From Streptomyces ruber (lineage in GTDB: Bacteria; Actinomycetota; Actinomycetes; Streptomycetales; Streptomycetaceae), in NCBI RefSeq assembly GCF_014648075.1, contig NZ_BMQK01000001.1, positions 620,001 through 684,000 on the forward strand: 64,000 nucleotides of DNA, in the 5' to 3' direction. The stretch's first letter is position 1. Each line of letters opens with the position of its first letter. The position numbers were made by a program, and so were the translations under genes. Below are positions 35,591 to 44,352 of this stretch, in pieces. Under the pieces are notes generated by a model. It saw nothing but the letters and a program-made list of their open reading frames with translations, was not told where the DNA came from and made no database searches.

Positions 35591-36364
35591 ATGACCAGTT
35601 ACGAAGAACTCGTCGCCGAGGCCGCCGCCGTCCCCACCGACGGCTGGGACTTCTCCTGGTTCGAGGGACGGGCCACGGAGGAGCGGCCTTCGTGGGGGTA
35701 CGCGCGCGCGATGGCCGGACGGCTCGCCCGGGCCCGTGCCGCGCTGGACATCCAGACCGGGGGCGGCGAGGTCCTCGCGTCCGCCCCGCGCCTCGCCCCG
35801 CTCACCGTCGCCACCGAGGGCTGGCCGCCGAACGTGGCGAGGGCCACCGCCCTGCTCCACCCGCGCGGCGCCGTGGTCGTCGCCTCGCCCGAGGACGCGC
35901 CGCTGCCCTTCGCGGACGCGGCGTTCGACCTCGTCACCAGCCGGCATCCGGTGCGCCCGCACTGGGCGGAGATCGCGCGGGTGCTCCAGCCCGGTGGTAC
36001 GTACTTCGCCCAGCACGTGGGGCCCGCCAGCGTCTACGAACTGGTGGAGTACTTCCTCGGGCCGCAGCCGGCGGAGTCGCGCAACGCCCGCCGTCCCGAC
36101 CGCGAACGCGCGGACGCCGAGGCCGCCGGCCTGGAGGTCGTCGACCTGCGGGCGGAGCGGCTGCGGATCGAGTTCCTCGACATCGGCGCCGTCGTGCACT
36201 TCCTGCGCAAGGTCGTCTGGATGGTGCCCGGCTTCACCGTCGACGCGTACGAACCGCGGCTCCGTGCCCTCCACGAGCGGATCGAGGCGGAGGGCCCCTT
36301 CGTGGCCCACAGCACCCGCCACCTCTTCGACGTCCACAAGCCCGTCGGCCGGCCCGCCCGCTGA
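35591..36364 (+). CDS. SAM-dependent methyltransferase
   Basis: 257-aa class I methyltransferase. SAM motif I is ALDIQTGGGEVLAS (about residues 53-66). DVVTSRHP-type residues follow (AFDLVTSRHPVRPHW, about 114-128), then LQPGGTYFAQHVGP. Streptomyces proteins of this kind are annotated only as methyltransferases. No substrate domain is evident. It is the last gene before a 630-base gap that holds a probable small RNA. Confidence 0.85.
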   Translation: MTSYEELVAEAAAVPTDGWDFSWFEGRATEERPSWGYARAMAGRLARARAALDIQTGGGEVLASAPRLAPLTVATEGWPPNVARATALLHPRGAVVVASPEDAPLPFADAAFDLVTSRHPVRPHWAEIARVLQPGGTYFAQHVGPASVYELVEYFLGPQPAESRNARRPDRERADAEAAGLEVVDLRAERLRIEFLDIGAVVHFLRKVVWMVPGFTVDAYEPRLRALHERIEAEGPFVAHSTRHLFDVHKPVGRPAR

Positions 36365-36654
36365 CCCCGGCCACTCGTGCACCGGCAGGCCCTTCACGCG
36401 CGAAGTCACGGGTGGCGTCAAGCGGGCGTTGCGGCGCGGCTCACCCCTGCGGGGGTGCGCCGGGGTGTGTCGCCGTCTGTCCCACGAATGGACGCACACC
36501 CCCTGAATCCCTCCGGATCTTTGCAAATATCGCCTGATCGCCTTGGATTCCGCCGCCATTCAGCCATGATCACATCAGGAATGCGCCCTTCCGCGACCAC
36601 CGCCGTGTCGTCGGGCGGTTTCGGAGAGTAGTTGTTTCCCGCCGATGCACGCAG

Positions 36655-36730
36655 CATCACTTACAAAGGGTTATGGTGGAACCCCCCCCTCGGGCCGGTC
36701 CGTCTCCCCCCCACGGACCGGCCCGTTTTT
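36655..36730 (+). ncRNA. Probable 6C small RNA
   Basis: A transcript ending at the terminator 36692-36730 would contain C8 (36682-36689) and C7 (36706-36712), the second exposed in a strong hairpin loop. Two C-runs of six or more in neighbouring stem-loops define the actinobacterial 6C RNA, and the preceding segment TTACAAAGGGTTATGGTGGA fits my memory of that family. The exact 5' end is uncertain; it could lie up to 100 bases upstream. The rest of the 36365-36996 gap shows no gene. 6C RNAs are thought to act by C-rich loops pairing with G-rich target mRNAs. Confidence 0.6.
36692..36730 (+). terminator. Rho-independent terminator with C-rich loop
   Basis: GGGCCGGTCCGT (36692-36703) pairs perfectly with ACGGACCGGCCC (36713-36724) around CTCCCCCCC, followed by GTTTTT. 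A true T-run is rare in this genome, and no gene precedes it closely, which supports a separate small RNA. Confidence 0.85.
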
Positions 36731-36996
36731 CTTGCCCGGCGCACGCGCCCGGCGCGGCACGCGTTCCGACCCTCGACCCGCCCCGCTCCGGCTCTCCGGC
36801 CGCGGGCCGGCGCGCGCGGCTCCTGACCCCGCCGCCCCTTCCGTGTCACGGCTCCCATCCCACCCTGGGGCGGCACTTGGCGGACTCGGCGGTAGGCTTC
36901 GCCCCTGGGGACCGCCACCCGGAGACCGTCACACGGGCACGGAGCGCGCCGCATCGCCGCGCCCGCCCGATCCGCTACGGAGGGGCTGACAATCAC

Positions 36997-37770
36997 GTGA
37001 ACCTGCGCGACAACCTGCGCCGCCTGCTGGTCAGGTTCTACGCCCGCAGGGTGGAGGGCCACCTGGACCACACCGAGGTGCCCAAGCACATCGGCGTGAT
37101 CATGGACGGCAACCGGCGCTGGGCGAAGGCGGCGGGCAGCACCACGGCCCAGGGGCACCGCGCCGGGGCGGACAAGATCGAGGAGTTCCTCGGCTGGTGC
37201 ACCGAGACCGACGTCGAGGTCGTCACCCTCTGGCTGCTGTCGACGGACAACTTCGACCGGCCGCAGGAGGAGCTCGGCCCGCTGCTCGGGATCATCGAGA
37301 ACGTCGTACGGTCCCTCGCCGCGGACGGCCGCTGGCGCGTGCACCACGTGGGCACCCCCGACCTGCTGCCCGCGCAGATGCAGACGGTGCTGAAGGAGGC
37401 CGAGGAGTCCACCGCCCATGTGGACGGGATACTGGTCAACGTCGCGATCGGGTACGGCGGCCGTCAGGAGATCGCCGACGCCGTCCGTTCGATGCTGCAC
37501 GACGCCCACGACAAGGGCATCTCGCTGGAGGAGCTCGCCGAGTCGGTCGACATCGACATGATCGGCCGGCACCTCTACACCAGCGACCAGCCCGATCCGG
37601 ACCTCGTCATCCGCACCAGCGGCGAGCAGCGGCTGTCCGGTTTCATGCTGTGGCAGACCGCTCACTCGGAGTACTACTTCTGTGAGGTCTTCTGGCCGGC
37701 CTTCCGCAAGGTCGACTTCCTCCGCGCGATGCGTGACTACGCCGCGCGCCACCGCCGTTACGGCGGCTGA
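36997..37770 (+). CDS. uppS: Isoprenyl (cis-prenyl) transferase
   Basis: 257-aa cis-prenyltransferase that condenses isopentenyl diphosphate with an allylic diphosphate to make polyprenyl diphosphates, including the undecaprenyl carrier used for peptidoglycan. The signature HIGVIMDGNRRWAK holds the catalytic Asp (D37); DLVIRTSGEQRLSGFMLWQ and YCEVFWP-type residues (YYFCEVFWPAFRKVDF) are conserved. Start GTG 36997 follows CGGAGGGG; the frame upstream is unrelated. Streptomyces usually have two copies, so this may not be the only one. Confidence 0.93.
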   Translation: MNLRDNLRRLLVRFYARRVEGHLDHTEVPKHIGVIMDGNRRWAKAAGSTTAQGHRAGADKIEEFLGWCTETDVEVVTLWLLSTDNFDRPQEELGPLLGIIENVVRSLAADGRWRVHHVGTPDLLPAQMQTVLKEAEESTAHVDGILVNVAIGYGGRQEIADAVRSMLHDAHDKGISLEELAESVDIDMIGRHLYTSDQPDPDLVIRTSGEQRLSGFMLWQTAHSEYYFCEVFWPAFRKVDFLRAMRDYAARHRRYGG

Positions 37771-38127
37771 ACCCGTCGGGCCGTACTTCCCTGATGTCCC
37801 CCGGTGAACATCCTGTGCGGTGTACAGGAGCCTCACCGGGGCAGACGTAACGAGCAGTTCATCATCGCGCCGTCGTACGGTCTGGCATGGCGGCGCGTGT
37901 TCGAGGGCATAGTCCCAGCAGGTCGACATCCGAACCACGGATGTCGCATCCTCAGCGGGCGGCACGGGGCCGTCCGCCCGGGAGGCCCTTTGCACCAGCC
38001 CGACCGTGCTGTCGCTGCGCGGAACGAGGAGGCGGAAGGGCCGGTTTCCGGCCCGTGCATCGTGGCCGACGACCGGTCCACTTCTCTTCGTCGCTCCCCG
38101 ACCTCATCCGAGGGGGTACGTCCTTCC
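37771..38127. other. 357-base gap with an inverted repeat
   Basis: I see no gene. CGACATCCG-AACCA-CGGATGTCG (37924-37946) is a perfect 9-bp hairpin with a 5-base loop, possibly the uppS terminator or an element in the leader of the next gene. The rest is presumably promoter and leader. An open frame runs into the PIN-PhoH gene, but its first 100 residues are not protein-like. Confidence 0.5.
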
Positions 38128-39453
38128 GTGGTGACCAGCGCACAGCGCCACAAGCCAGACCGGCGCACCTACGTTCTCGACACCAGCGTCCTGCTGGCCG
38201 ATCCCAACGCCCTGAGCCGCTTCGACGAGCACGAGGTCGTGCTGCCGATCGTCGTGGTCACGGAGTTGGAGGCCAAGAGGCACCATCCCGAACTCGGGTA
38301 CTTCGCCCGGCAGGCACTCCGCCTGCTCGACGATCTCCGGGTGCGCTTCGGCCGCCTCGACGCCCCGATCCCGACCGGGGACCTGGGCGGGACGATCCGT
38401 GTCGAGCTCAACCACTCGGACCCCAGCGTGCTGCCCAGCGGCTACCGCCTGGGCGACAACGATTCCCGCATCCTCGCCGTCGCCCGCAACCTGCAGGCCG
38501 AGGGGTACGACGTCACCGTCGTCTCCAAGGACCTGCCGCTGAGGATCAAGGCGTCGTCCGTCGGCCTGCTCGCCGAGGAGTACCGGGCCGAGCTCGCCAT
38601 CACGGACTCCTCCGGCTGGACCGGGATGTCCGAGGTGACCCTGCCGGGCGAACAGGTGGACGTCCTCTTCGAGGCGGGACACGTGTACGTGCCCGAGGCG
38701 GCGGACCTGCCCGTGCACACCGGTCTGACGATCCAGTCCGAGCGGGGGAAGGCGCTGGGCCGTGTCACGCCCGAGGGCAACGTCCGTCTCGTGCGCGGCG
38801 ACCGGGAGGCGTTCGGCCTCAAGGGCCGCAGCGCCGAGCAGCGGATCGCGCTCGACCTGCTGCTCGACCCGGACGTGGGGATCGTGTCGATGGGCGGCCG
38901 GGCCGGCACCGGCAAGTCGGCGCTCGCGCTGTGCGCGGGTCTGGAGGCCGTGCTGGAGCGGCGCCAGCACCAGAAGGTGATGGTCTTCCGGCCGCTGTAC
39001 GCGGTGGGCGGGCAGGAGCTCGGCTATCTGCCCGGCACCGAGGCCGAGAAGATGAGCCCCTGGGCGCAGGCGGTCTTCGACACGCTGTCCGCGGTCACCA
39101 GCCGGGAGGTCATCGAGGAGGTCACCGCGCGCGGGATGCTGGAGGTGCTCCCGCTCACCCACATCCGCGGCCGTTCGCTGCACGACGCGTTCGTGATCGT
39201 GGACGAGGCGCAGTCGCTGGAGAAGAACGTCCTGCTGACCGTGCTCTCCCGGATCGGGGCCAACTCGAGGGTGGTGCTCACCCATGACGTGGCGCAGCGG
39301 GACAACCTGCGGGTGGGGCGGTACGACGGTGTCGTCGCCGTCGTGGAGAAGCTGAAGGGGCATCCGCTCTTCGCCCATGTGACCCTGACCAGGTCAGAGC
39401 GGTCGCAGATCGCGGCACTGGTGACCGAGATGCTGGAGGACGGGCAGATCTGA
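38128..39453 (+). CDS. PIN-PhoH protein (PhoH2-type RNA helicase/ribonuclease)
   Basis: About 441-aa protein. An N-terminal PIN nuclease domain (about 10-150, [46 protein letters not shown]) carries the acidic metal-binding residues. A C-terminal PhoH ATPase (about 235-440) has Walker [17 protein letters not shown] and Walker [11 protein letters not shown]. PhoH2 proteins unwind and cut RNA. The start is GTG 38128 or 38131, with GAGGGGG upstream. It stands alone as a monocistronic gene. Confidence 0.92.
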   Translation: MVTSAQRHKPDRRTYVLDTSVLLADPNALSRFDEHEVVLPIVVVTELEAKRHHPELGYFARQALRLLDDLRVRFGRLDAPIPTGDLGGTIRVELNHSDPSVLPSGYRLGDNDSRILAVARNLQAEGYDVTVVSKDLPLRIKASSVGLLAEEYRAELAITDSSGWTGMSEVTLPGEQVDVLFEAGHVYVPEAADLPVHTGLTIQSERGKALGRVTPEGNVRLVRGDREAFGLKGRSAEQRIALDLLLDPDVGIVSMGGRAGTGKSALALCAGLEAVLERRQHQKVMVFRPLYAVGGQELGYLPGTEAEKMSPWAQAVFDTLSAVTSREVIEEVTARGMLEVLPLTHIRGRSLHDAFVIVDEAQSLEKNVLLTVLSRIGANSRVVLTHDVAQRDNLRVGRYDGVVAVVEKLKGHPLFAHVTLTRSERSQIAALVTEMLEDGQI

Positions 39454-39885
39454 GGCCGCCCACGGGCCCGTAAGGGGCCCCGGACGCGGTGAGTTGTGCG
39501 GTGAGTCGGCGCCGTTCGGCAAAGGCGAAGAGCCTAGCCGGGCGGCGCCTTCGCGTGCAGTGGTTTCTGTGAATCCCCTGGGACGTACGAGGTGTGAGCT
39601 TTCACACGCATCCCGGAATTGCCTTGCGGCGTTGGCGTACGGCAGAGTCTCGTTCCTGTCAGGCCCCGCATACGACACATCCGTATCCCCAGCGGTATGG
39701 AACAGCACACGAACCAGAACTCCATAGCGTCGTCGTATGCCGCCCGAGCACCACGCGGCGCTCCCCGTGCGGGAGTTGCCCACCGGGTCCGTGCCTCCCG
39801 TGACCCCGCAGTTGGGAGGCCAGAGCCAGGGGCACGATTGCGTCCGTGAGGGTCACCGGAGCGGGCGATGCTGGAAGGAAACCGT
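39454..39885. other. 432-base leader region of the secreted transglycosylase gene
   Basis: No gene is visible. GTGTGA-GCTT-TCACAC (39592-39607) is a perfect 6-bp inverted repeat and might be an operator. A c-di-AMP (ydaO) riboswitch, found before several Streptomyces wall-hydrolase genes, was looked for and its conserved core was not recognised. Confidence 0.45.
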
Positions 39886-40593
39886 GTGAGCCGGATCTCG
39901 GTCCGGGGATTCGCAGTGGCCTCGGCCACCGCGGTCACCGCCGTCGGTAGTGTCGTCGGAGTCGCCTCGGGCAGCACCGCCCAGGACAACGACCTGGAGC
40001 TGACGGCCAGCGACGCGACGCTCCTCGCTGACATCCCCGCCGGTCAGCAGGCGCAGGTACAGACCGCCTCCCTGACGCAGCAGGCTGACGTCCAGGCCAT
40101 CGCCGCGGACAACAGCGCCAGGAAGGCGGCCGAGGAGGCCGCCCGCAAGAAGGCCGCGGACGACGCGGTCAACAAGCAGAAGGCCGCGGAGAAGGCCGAG
40201 GCGGCCGCACAGGCCGAGAAGGAGCGCAAGGAGAAGGAAGAGGCCGCCAGCCGCTCCGCCGCGCGCGCCGACGCCTCCGACTTCGTGGTCCAGAGCTCGT
40301 ACACCGTCGCGCAGGTCCAGGCGATGGCCCAGCAGATGATCCCGGGCGACCAGTTCACCTGCTTCAGCAACATCGTGAACCACGAGTCCAGCTGGAACTA
40401 CCGGGCGGTCAACGCCTCCTCCGGCGCCTACGGCCTCGTCCAGGCGCTGCCGGGCTCCAAGATGGCGTCCGCCGGTGCCGACTGGCAGACCAACCCGGCC
40501 ACCCAGATCAAGTGGGGCCTCAACTACATGAACGAGCGCTACGGCAGCCCCTGCGGCGCCTGGTCGTTCTGGCAGGCCAACAACTGGTACTAG
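39886..40593 (+). CDS. Secreted transglycosylase-like protein with coiled coil
   Basis: 235-aa exported protein. A signal peptide (about 1-33) and a linker lead to a long Ala/Lys/Glu coiled coil (about 80-130, KAAEEAARKKAADDAVNKQK). The C-terminal lysozyme-like domain (about 150-235) has NIVNHESSWNYRAVNASSGA, whose Glu is catalytic, then YGLVQALPGSKMAS. It should cleave peptidoglycan glycan strands. GTG 39886 is favoured because GGAAGGA lies seven bases upstream; ATG 39868 is possible. A strong terminator follows. Confidence 0.87.
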   Translation: MSRISVRGFAVASATAVTAVGSVVGVASGSTAQDNDLELTASDATLLADIPAGQQAQVQTASLTQQADVQAIAADNSARKAAEEAARKKAADDAVNKQKAAEKAEAAAQAEKERKEKEEAASRSAARADASDFVVQSSYTVAQVQAMAQQMIPGDQFTCFSNIVNHESSWNYRAVNASSGAYGLVQALPGSKMASAGADWQTNPATQIKWGLNYMNERYGSPCGAWSFWQANNWY

Positions 40594-40616
40594 GCTCCGC
40601 CGCTCAACCTCCGCGA

Positions 40617-40646
40617 GCCCCTCACCGTCCTTCGGTGAGGGGCTTT
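40617..40646 (+). terminator. Terminator after the transglycosylase
   Basis: GCCCCTCACCG (40617-40627) pairs perfectly with CGGTGAGGGGC (40633-40643) around TCCTT, followed by TTT. It lies 24 bases after the stop codon. Confidence 0.88.
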
Positions 40647-40715
40647 CGCCCTGTACGGTCGGAGCCGGCGACCTCGGGGGGCGTGGTCGGGAAAAACGGG
40701 GGAAGAGGACGGTTC

Positions 40716-42020
40716 ATGTCGCGAGTACCGAGGTGGCTCAACCGGGTCGGCACCGGAGTCACCGGCTGGGGTGAGCGGCTGGAGCAGCGCCGCAGGGAAG
40801 TGGACTCCGAGAACGGCCACGACCCTGCGGCGCACGCGCCACAGCAGGACGGTGTCCCCGTACCGTCCGTCCACGCCCCCGCGGTCCGCCCCGATCCCGC
40901 GGCGGCCGTCCCCTGGGGCATGCGGGTCGCGGCCGAGGCCGGCTGGCGGCTGCTCGTCCTCGCGGGCACCCTCTGGGTGCTGATGCGCGTCATCAGCGCC
41001 GTCCAGCTCGTGGTGCTGGCCTTCGCGGCGGCGCTGCTCATCACGGCACTGCTGCAGCCGACGGTGGCGCGGCTGCGGCTGCACGGCGTACCGCGCGGAC
41101 TGGCGACGGCCCTGACCGCGATCCTCGGCTTCGTCGTCATGGGCCTCATCGGCTGGTTCGTGACCTGGCAGGTCATGGAGAACATCGACAACCTCTCCGG
41201 CCAGGTGCAGAGCGGCATCGACGAGTTGCGCGGCTGGCTCCTCAACAGCCCGTTCCACGTCACCGAGGACCAGATCAACGACATCGCCAAGAGCCTGCGC
41301 GAGGCGGTCGGGTCGAACACCGAGGAGATAACGTCGGCGGGCATCCAGGGCGTGACGGTCATCGTCGAGGCCCTGACGGGCCTGCTGCTGGCGGTGTTCT
41401 GCACGCTGTTCCTGCTGTACGACGGCGACCGCATCTGGCAGTGGACGCTGAAGCTGGTGCCGGCGGCGGCCCGGCCGGGTGTCGCCGGGGCGGGCCCGCG
41501 GGCGTGGCGGACGCTGACCGCGTACGTGCGCGGCACGGTGATCGTGGCGCTGATCGACGCGATCTTCATCGGGATCGGCATCTACTTCCTCAACGTGCCC
41601 ATGGCGGTCCCGCTGGCCGTCTTCATCTTCCTCGGCGCCTTCGTCCCGCTGGTGGGCGCCGTGGTGTCGGGCGCGCTGGCCGTGGTCGTCGCGCTGGTCA
41701 CCCAGGGAGTGTTCACCGCCGTCATGACGCTGGTCGTGGTGCTGGCGGTGCAGCAGATCGAGGGCCACATCCTCCAGCCGTTCATCCTGGGCCGCGCCGT
41801 CCGCGTCCACCCGCTGGCGGTCGTCCTCGCGGTGGCGACCGGAGGCCTGGTCGCGGGCATCGGCGGCGCGGTGGTCGCGGTGCCGCTGGTCGCGGTGACG
41901 AACACGGTGGTGGCCTCGCTGCACGCGTACTCCCGGCGGCAGGCGCTGCGGAAGGCGCCGCCCTCGCCCGAACCCGCACCTGAAGCCGCGCCCGCGCAGG
42001 CACCGGCGCCCACCGACTGA
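40716..42020 (+). CDS. AI-2E family transporter
   Basis: 434-aa polytopic membrane protein. A hydrophilic N-terminus (1-65) is followed by helices at about 70-115 and 130-160, a periplasmic/cytoplasmic helical segment (165-215), and a C-terminal bundle (about 220-405) with the family motif QQIEGHILQPFILGRAVRVH. The family includes the E. coli AI-2 exporter TqsA but also Na+/H+ antiporters, so the substrate is open. Start ATG 40716 has GGAAGAGGA upstream. The Ala/Pro tail is disordered. Confidence 0.88.
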   Translation: MSRVPRWLNRVGTGVTGWGERLEQRRREVDSENGHDPAAHAPQQDGVPVPSVHAPAVRPDPAAAVPWGMRVAAEAGWRLLVLAGTLWVLMRVISAVQLVVLAFAAALLITALLQPTVARLRLHGVPRGLATALTAILGFVVMGLIGWFVTWQVMENIDNLSGQVQSGIDELRGWLLNSPFHVTEDQINDIAKSLREAVGSNTEEITSAGIQGVTVIVEALTGLLLAVFCTLFLLYDGDRIWQWTLKLVPAAARPGVAGAGPRAWRTLTAYVRGTVIVALIDAIFIGIGIYFLNVPMAVPLAVFIFLGAFVPLVGAVVSGALAVVVALVTQGVFTAVMTLVVVLAVQQIEGHILQPFILGRAVRVHPLAVVLAVATGGLVAGIGGAVVAVPLVAVTNTVVASLHAYSRRQALRKAPPSPEPAPEAAPAQAPAPTD

Positions 42021-42110
42021 CGGCGCCGCCGCGCCCCTCAGGGGCGCGGGGAACTGCGCGGCCGGCCACGACGAACCCGCAGCCGTGCACCGGATCGCCG
42101 GCGGAGCCTA
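42021..42110. repeat. Intergenic repeat, copy B, with hairpin
   Basis: CCGCGCCC-CTCAG-GGGCGCGG (42029-42049) forms a hairpin, and the downstream part GCCGGCCACGACGAACCCGC to CGGCGGAGC matches copy A at 8192-8286. Both copies end a few bases before the TAG of a minus-strand gene and separate converging genes, so they likely serve as two-way terminators. Confidence 0.8.
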
Positions 42111-42641
42111 CTCCGCCAGCACCGCCTCCGCGTCCAGCGTGACACCCGCCGCGTGCACCACCGAGGCGATCCGGAACGCCTCCTGGACGGTCTCCCGGGC
42201 GACGCCCGCCCGGCGCAGGGCCTGCTCGTGGGAGTCGAGGCACACCCCGCACCCGTTGAGGGCGGAGACCGCGAGCGCCCAGAGCTCGAAGTCCACCCGG
42301 TCGACGCCCGGGTCGCGGGTGACGTTCATCCGCAGCCCGGACCGCAGCGCGCCGTACTCGTGGTCCGACAACAGGTGCCGGGTGCGGAAGAAGACGTTGT
42401 TCATCGCCATCACCGAGGCGGCGGCCCGCGCGGCCCCGTACGCCTGTGGTGAGAGGCGCTCCCGCGCCTCCGGTCCCAGTGCGCGCAGGACGGCGGGCGA
42501 GCGGGAGGCGACCGCCGTCGCCAGCACCGTGCCCCACAGCTGCTGCGCGGGCAGCGGTGAGCCGCCGACGACCGCCCTCAGGTTGCGCCGCAGATCCTCG
42601 GCGTAGTCCGGGAGGGAAGCGACGAGCGCGTCGAGGGACAT
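42108..42641 (-). CDS. ahpD: Alkylhydroperoxidase AhpD
   Basis: 177-aa peroxidase of the AhpD family. The active-site CGVCLDSH (C131, C134, H138) with the proton-relay Glu is complete. In actinobacteria AhpD reduces AhpC and thereby supports peroxide removal; it also has weak peroxidase activity of its own. In Streptomyces coelicolor ahpD lies next to ahpC and oxyR. Here neither is adjacent, the neighbours being an AI-2E transporter and a PATAN-domain gene, so AhpC must be encoded elsewhere or be absent. Confidence 0.9.
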   Translation of the reverse strand: MSLDALVASLPDYAEDLRRNLRAVVGGSPLPAQQLWGTVLATAVASRSPAVLRALGPEARERLSPQAYGAARAAASVMAMNNVFFRTRHLLSDHEYGALRSGLRMNVTRDPGVDRVDFELWALAVSALNGCGVCLDSHEQALRRAGVARETVQEAFRIASVVHAAGVTLDAEAVLAE

Positions 42642-42816
42642 GAACGGTCATCCAATCGGTCAAATGAGCACCGAACACATTCTGTTCGCACCGCCGGACA
42701 CTCCATCTGCTGTCAGGTGGCGGCAGGTGAGAAGAGACCGTACGCGGCGCCCTTCCCCGCTGCTACACATACCCCCTCGGAACCACGCGTCAGGCGCACT
42801 GCGGACAGGGGGAGCG

Positions 42817-43896
42817 ATGTCGGACCGTCGGATTTCCCTCGACCGGGCCGGTTACGGCCTCCTGTCGCGCACCCTCGCGGAGTGCGGACGGGACGAGGCC
42901 ACGGGAGAGTTGCGGGTCGGTGGAAGACCCGGCGGCGCCTTCCACCTGCGGGGCGGACTCGTCGTCGCCGTGGAGAGCCCGGGCGCGCCCGGCCCCGAGG
43001 CCCTGCTCCTGCGTTCGGGAAGGGTCAGCGGTGAGCAGTGGGACGGACTGCTGCGCGAGCCCGGTGCCGGGCGCTGGCCGGAGGCGGGGCTGATCGCCCA
43101 CGGGTACGCGGGCGCCGCGCAGCTGCGGGTGGTCCGTGTGTCGGCGCTCCAGGACGCGGTGTTCGCCGTCGTCGTGGGCCGCGTGGAGACGGTCGAACCG
43201 CTCGCGGCGCCCTCCGGGGCCGGCCCCGTGGCGCCGGTGGCCGTCGGCGAGAGCCCGCTGCGGCTGCTCCAGGAGGCGACCCGCAAGCTCACCGCCCTGG
43301 CCGCGCTGCCGTGCCCGGTCCTGCCCGACCGTGAACGTCCCGTCCCCGCCTCCGGGGCCGACCCGGACGACTCCCGGCTGCCGCCCGTCCGACGGGACCT
43401 CCTCACCCGGGCCGACGGCCGCCGCACCGCCCGCGACCTCGCCTTCCTCACCGGGCGCGGGGTCTACCCGGTGACCGTCGAGGTCGCCCGCATGCTCGCC
43501 GAGGGCCTGCTGGCGTGCGCCGACGTCCCGCCCGTCCCGGTGCACATCCCGCCGACGGGGGTGCTGCCCCTGGGACGGGAGGCACCGGCCGAGGAACCGA
43601 CCGCGAGACCGGCCGAGGAACCGGCCGAGGAACCGGCCGAGGAACCGGCCGGGAAGCCCGTCGCCGACGAACAGCCCGTACGCCTCGGCGAACTGGTACG
43701 GCTCGGCGCCCCCGAGCCGCCGCCGGAGCGGACCGTACGGCCCGACCGCCCCCCGCCCCCCGCACCGCCCGCCGCCCCACCGCGCAGACAGCTTCCCCGG
43801 CGCAGCCCGGGGGCCAGCGGCATCACCGAGACCCTCGCCGCCGCGCACCGCGAGGCGAGCTGGAAAGGGTTCTTCCGCCTGCGGAACCGAATCTGA
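42817..43896 (+). CDS. PATAN/DUF4388-like signalling protein
   Basis: 359-aa protein. An N-terminal segment (about 10-75, GELRVGGRPGGAFHLRGGLV, ALLLRSGRVSGEQWDGLL) resembles the PATAN/DUF4388 domain of two-component and roadblock systems. A middle winged-helix-like part (about 190-230, RRDLLTRADGRRTARDLAFL) follows. The tail is Pro/Glu-rich with three 12-bp EEPA repeats (near 43615-43650), ending RSPGASGITETLAAAHREAS. ATG 42817 has GGGGGAGC upstream. It heads a three-gene run with two roadblock-like proteins, which suggests a common signalling complex. Confidence 0.65.
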   Translation: MSDRRISLDRAGYGLLSRTLAECGRDEATGELRVGGRPGGAFHLRGGLVVAVESPGAPGPEALLLRSGRVSGEQWDGLLREPGAGRWPEAGLIAHGYAGAAQLRVVRVSALQDAVFAVVVGRVETVEPLAAPSGAGPVAPVAVGESPLRLLQEATRKLTALAALPCPVLPDRERPVPASGADPDDSRLPPVRRDLLTRADGRRTARDLAFLTGRGVYPVTVEVARMLAEGLLACADVPPVPVHIPPTGVLPLGREAPAEEPTARPAEEPAEEPAEEPAGKPVADEQPVRLGELVRLGAPEPPPERTVRPDRPPPPAPPAAPPRRQLPRRSPGASGITETLAAAHREASWKGFFRLRNRI

Positions 43897-43910
43897 AGGA
43901 GAGCAAGCTC

Positions 43911-44333
43911 ATGGACCACGAGGCTTTGGCCAGGGAGATGCGGGGCCTGCGCGAGCAGGTCACCGGCGTCACCGACACCGCGGTGGCCGCCGCCGACGGA
44001 CTCCTCATAGCCGCCGACACGGCCGACGACATCGACCCGGAGGGGCTCGCCGCCATCGCCGCCGCGGGACTCGGACTCGCCCGCCGTACGGCGGCGGCGA
44101 CCGGACGCGGCACCCTGCACCAGACGGTCACCCACGGCAGCCTCGGCTGCGCCGCCGTCTACGCGGTGGGGGAGAGCGCGCTGATGGTGGTCCTCGGCGA
44201 CGAGGGCGTCGACCTGGACCGGCTGCACGAGCGGACCCGCCCGGCCCTCACCCGTATCGGCTCGATCCTGACGGCACCGCGGACGGTGCCGCCGGTGGGA
44301 GCCGTGCCGGGGGCCGGGGCCGAGGCGGTGTGA
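43911..44333 (+). CDS. Roadblock/LC7-domain protein
   Basis: 140-aa protein. The roadblock fold spans about 8-120 (VTGVTDTAVAAADGLLIAAD, SLGCAAVYAVGESALMVVLG). Bacterial roadblock proteins such as MglB act on small GTPases or as scaffolds. GAAGGAGA lies before ATG 43911, 14 bases after the PATAN gene. No MglA-type GTPase is nearby, so it is not a typical conservon. The C-terminus is a Gly/Pro tail. Confidence 0.8.
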   Translation: MDHEALAREMRGLREQVTGVTDTAVAAADGLLIAADTADDIDPEGLAAIAAAGLGLARRTAAATGRGTLHQTVTHGSLGCAAVYAVGESALMVVLGDEGVDLDRLHERTRPALTRIGSILTAPRTVPPVGAVPGAGAEAV

Positions 44334-44352
44334 GGAGGTGGCGACCAAGCGT

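Noticed and set aside
36365..36640. Small coding frames between the methyltransferase and the 6C-like RNA
   Set aside because: They have no ribosome sites and poor third-position GC bias, and none resembles a known protein.
37804..38127. An N-terminal extension of the PIN-PhoH protein from ATG 37804
   Set aside because: It includes a hairpin and Arg/Gly/Ser-rich residues unlike a protein domain, and the PIN domain begins right after GTG 38128, which has its own ribosome site.
39454..39885. A ydaO/c-di-AMP riboswitch before the secreted transglycosylase
   Set aside because: Such riboswitches precede several Streptomyces wall hydrolases, but the conserved core segments are not found in this leader.
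44338..44352. GTG 44338 as the start of the second roadblock gene
   Set aside because: The GTG is part of the only good ribosome-binding site (GAGGAGG). ATG 44353 is preferred, though not certain.
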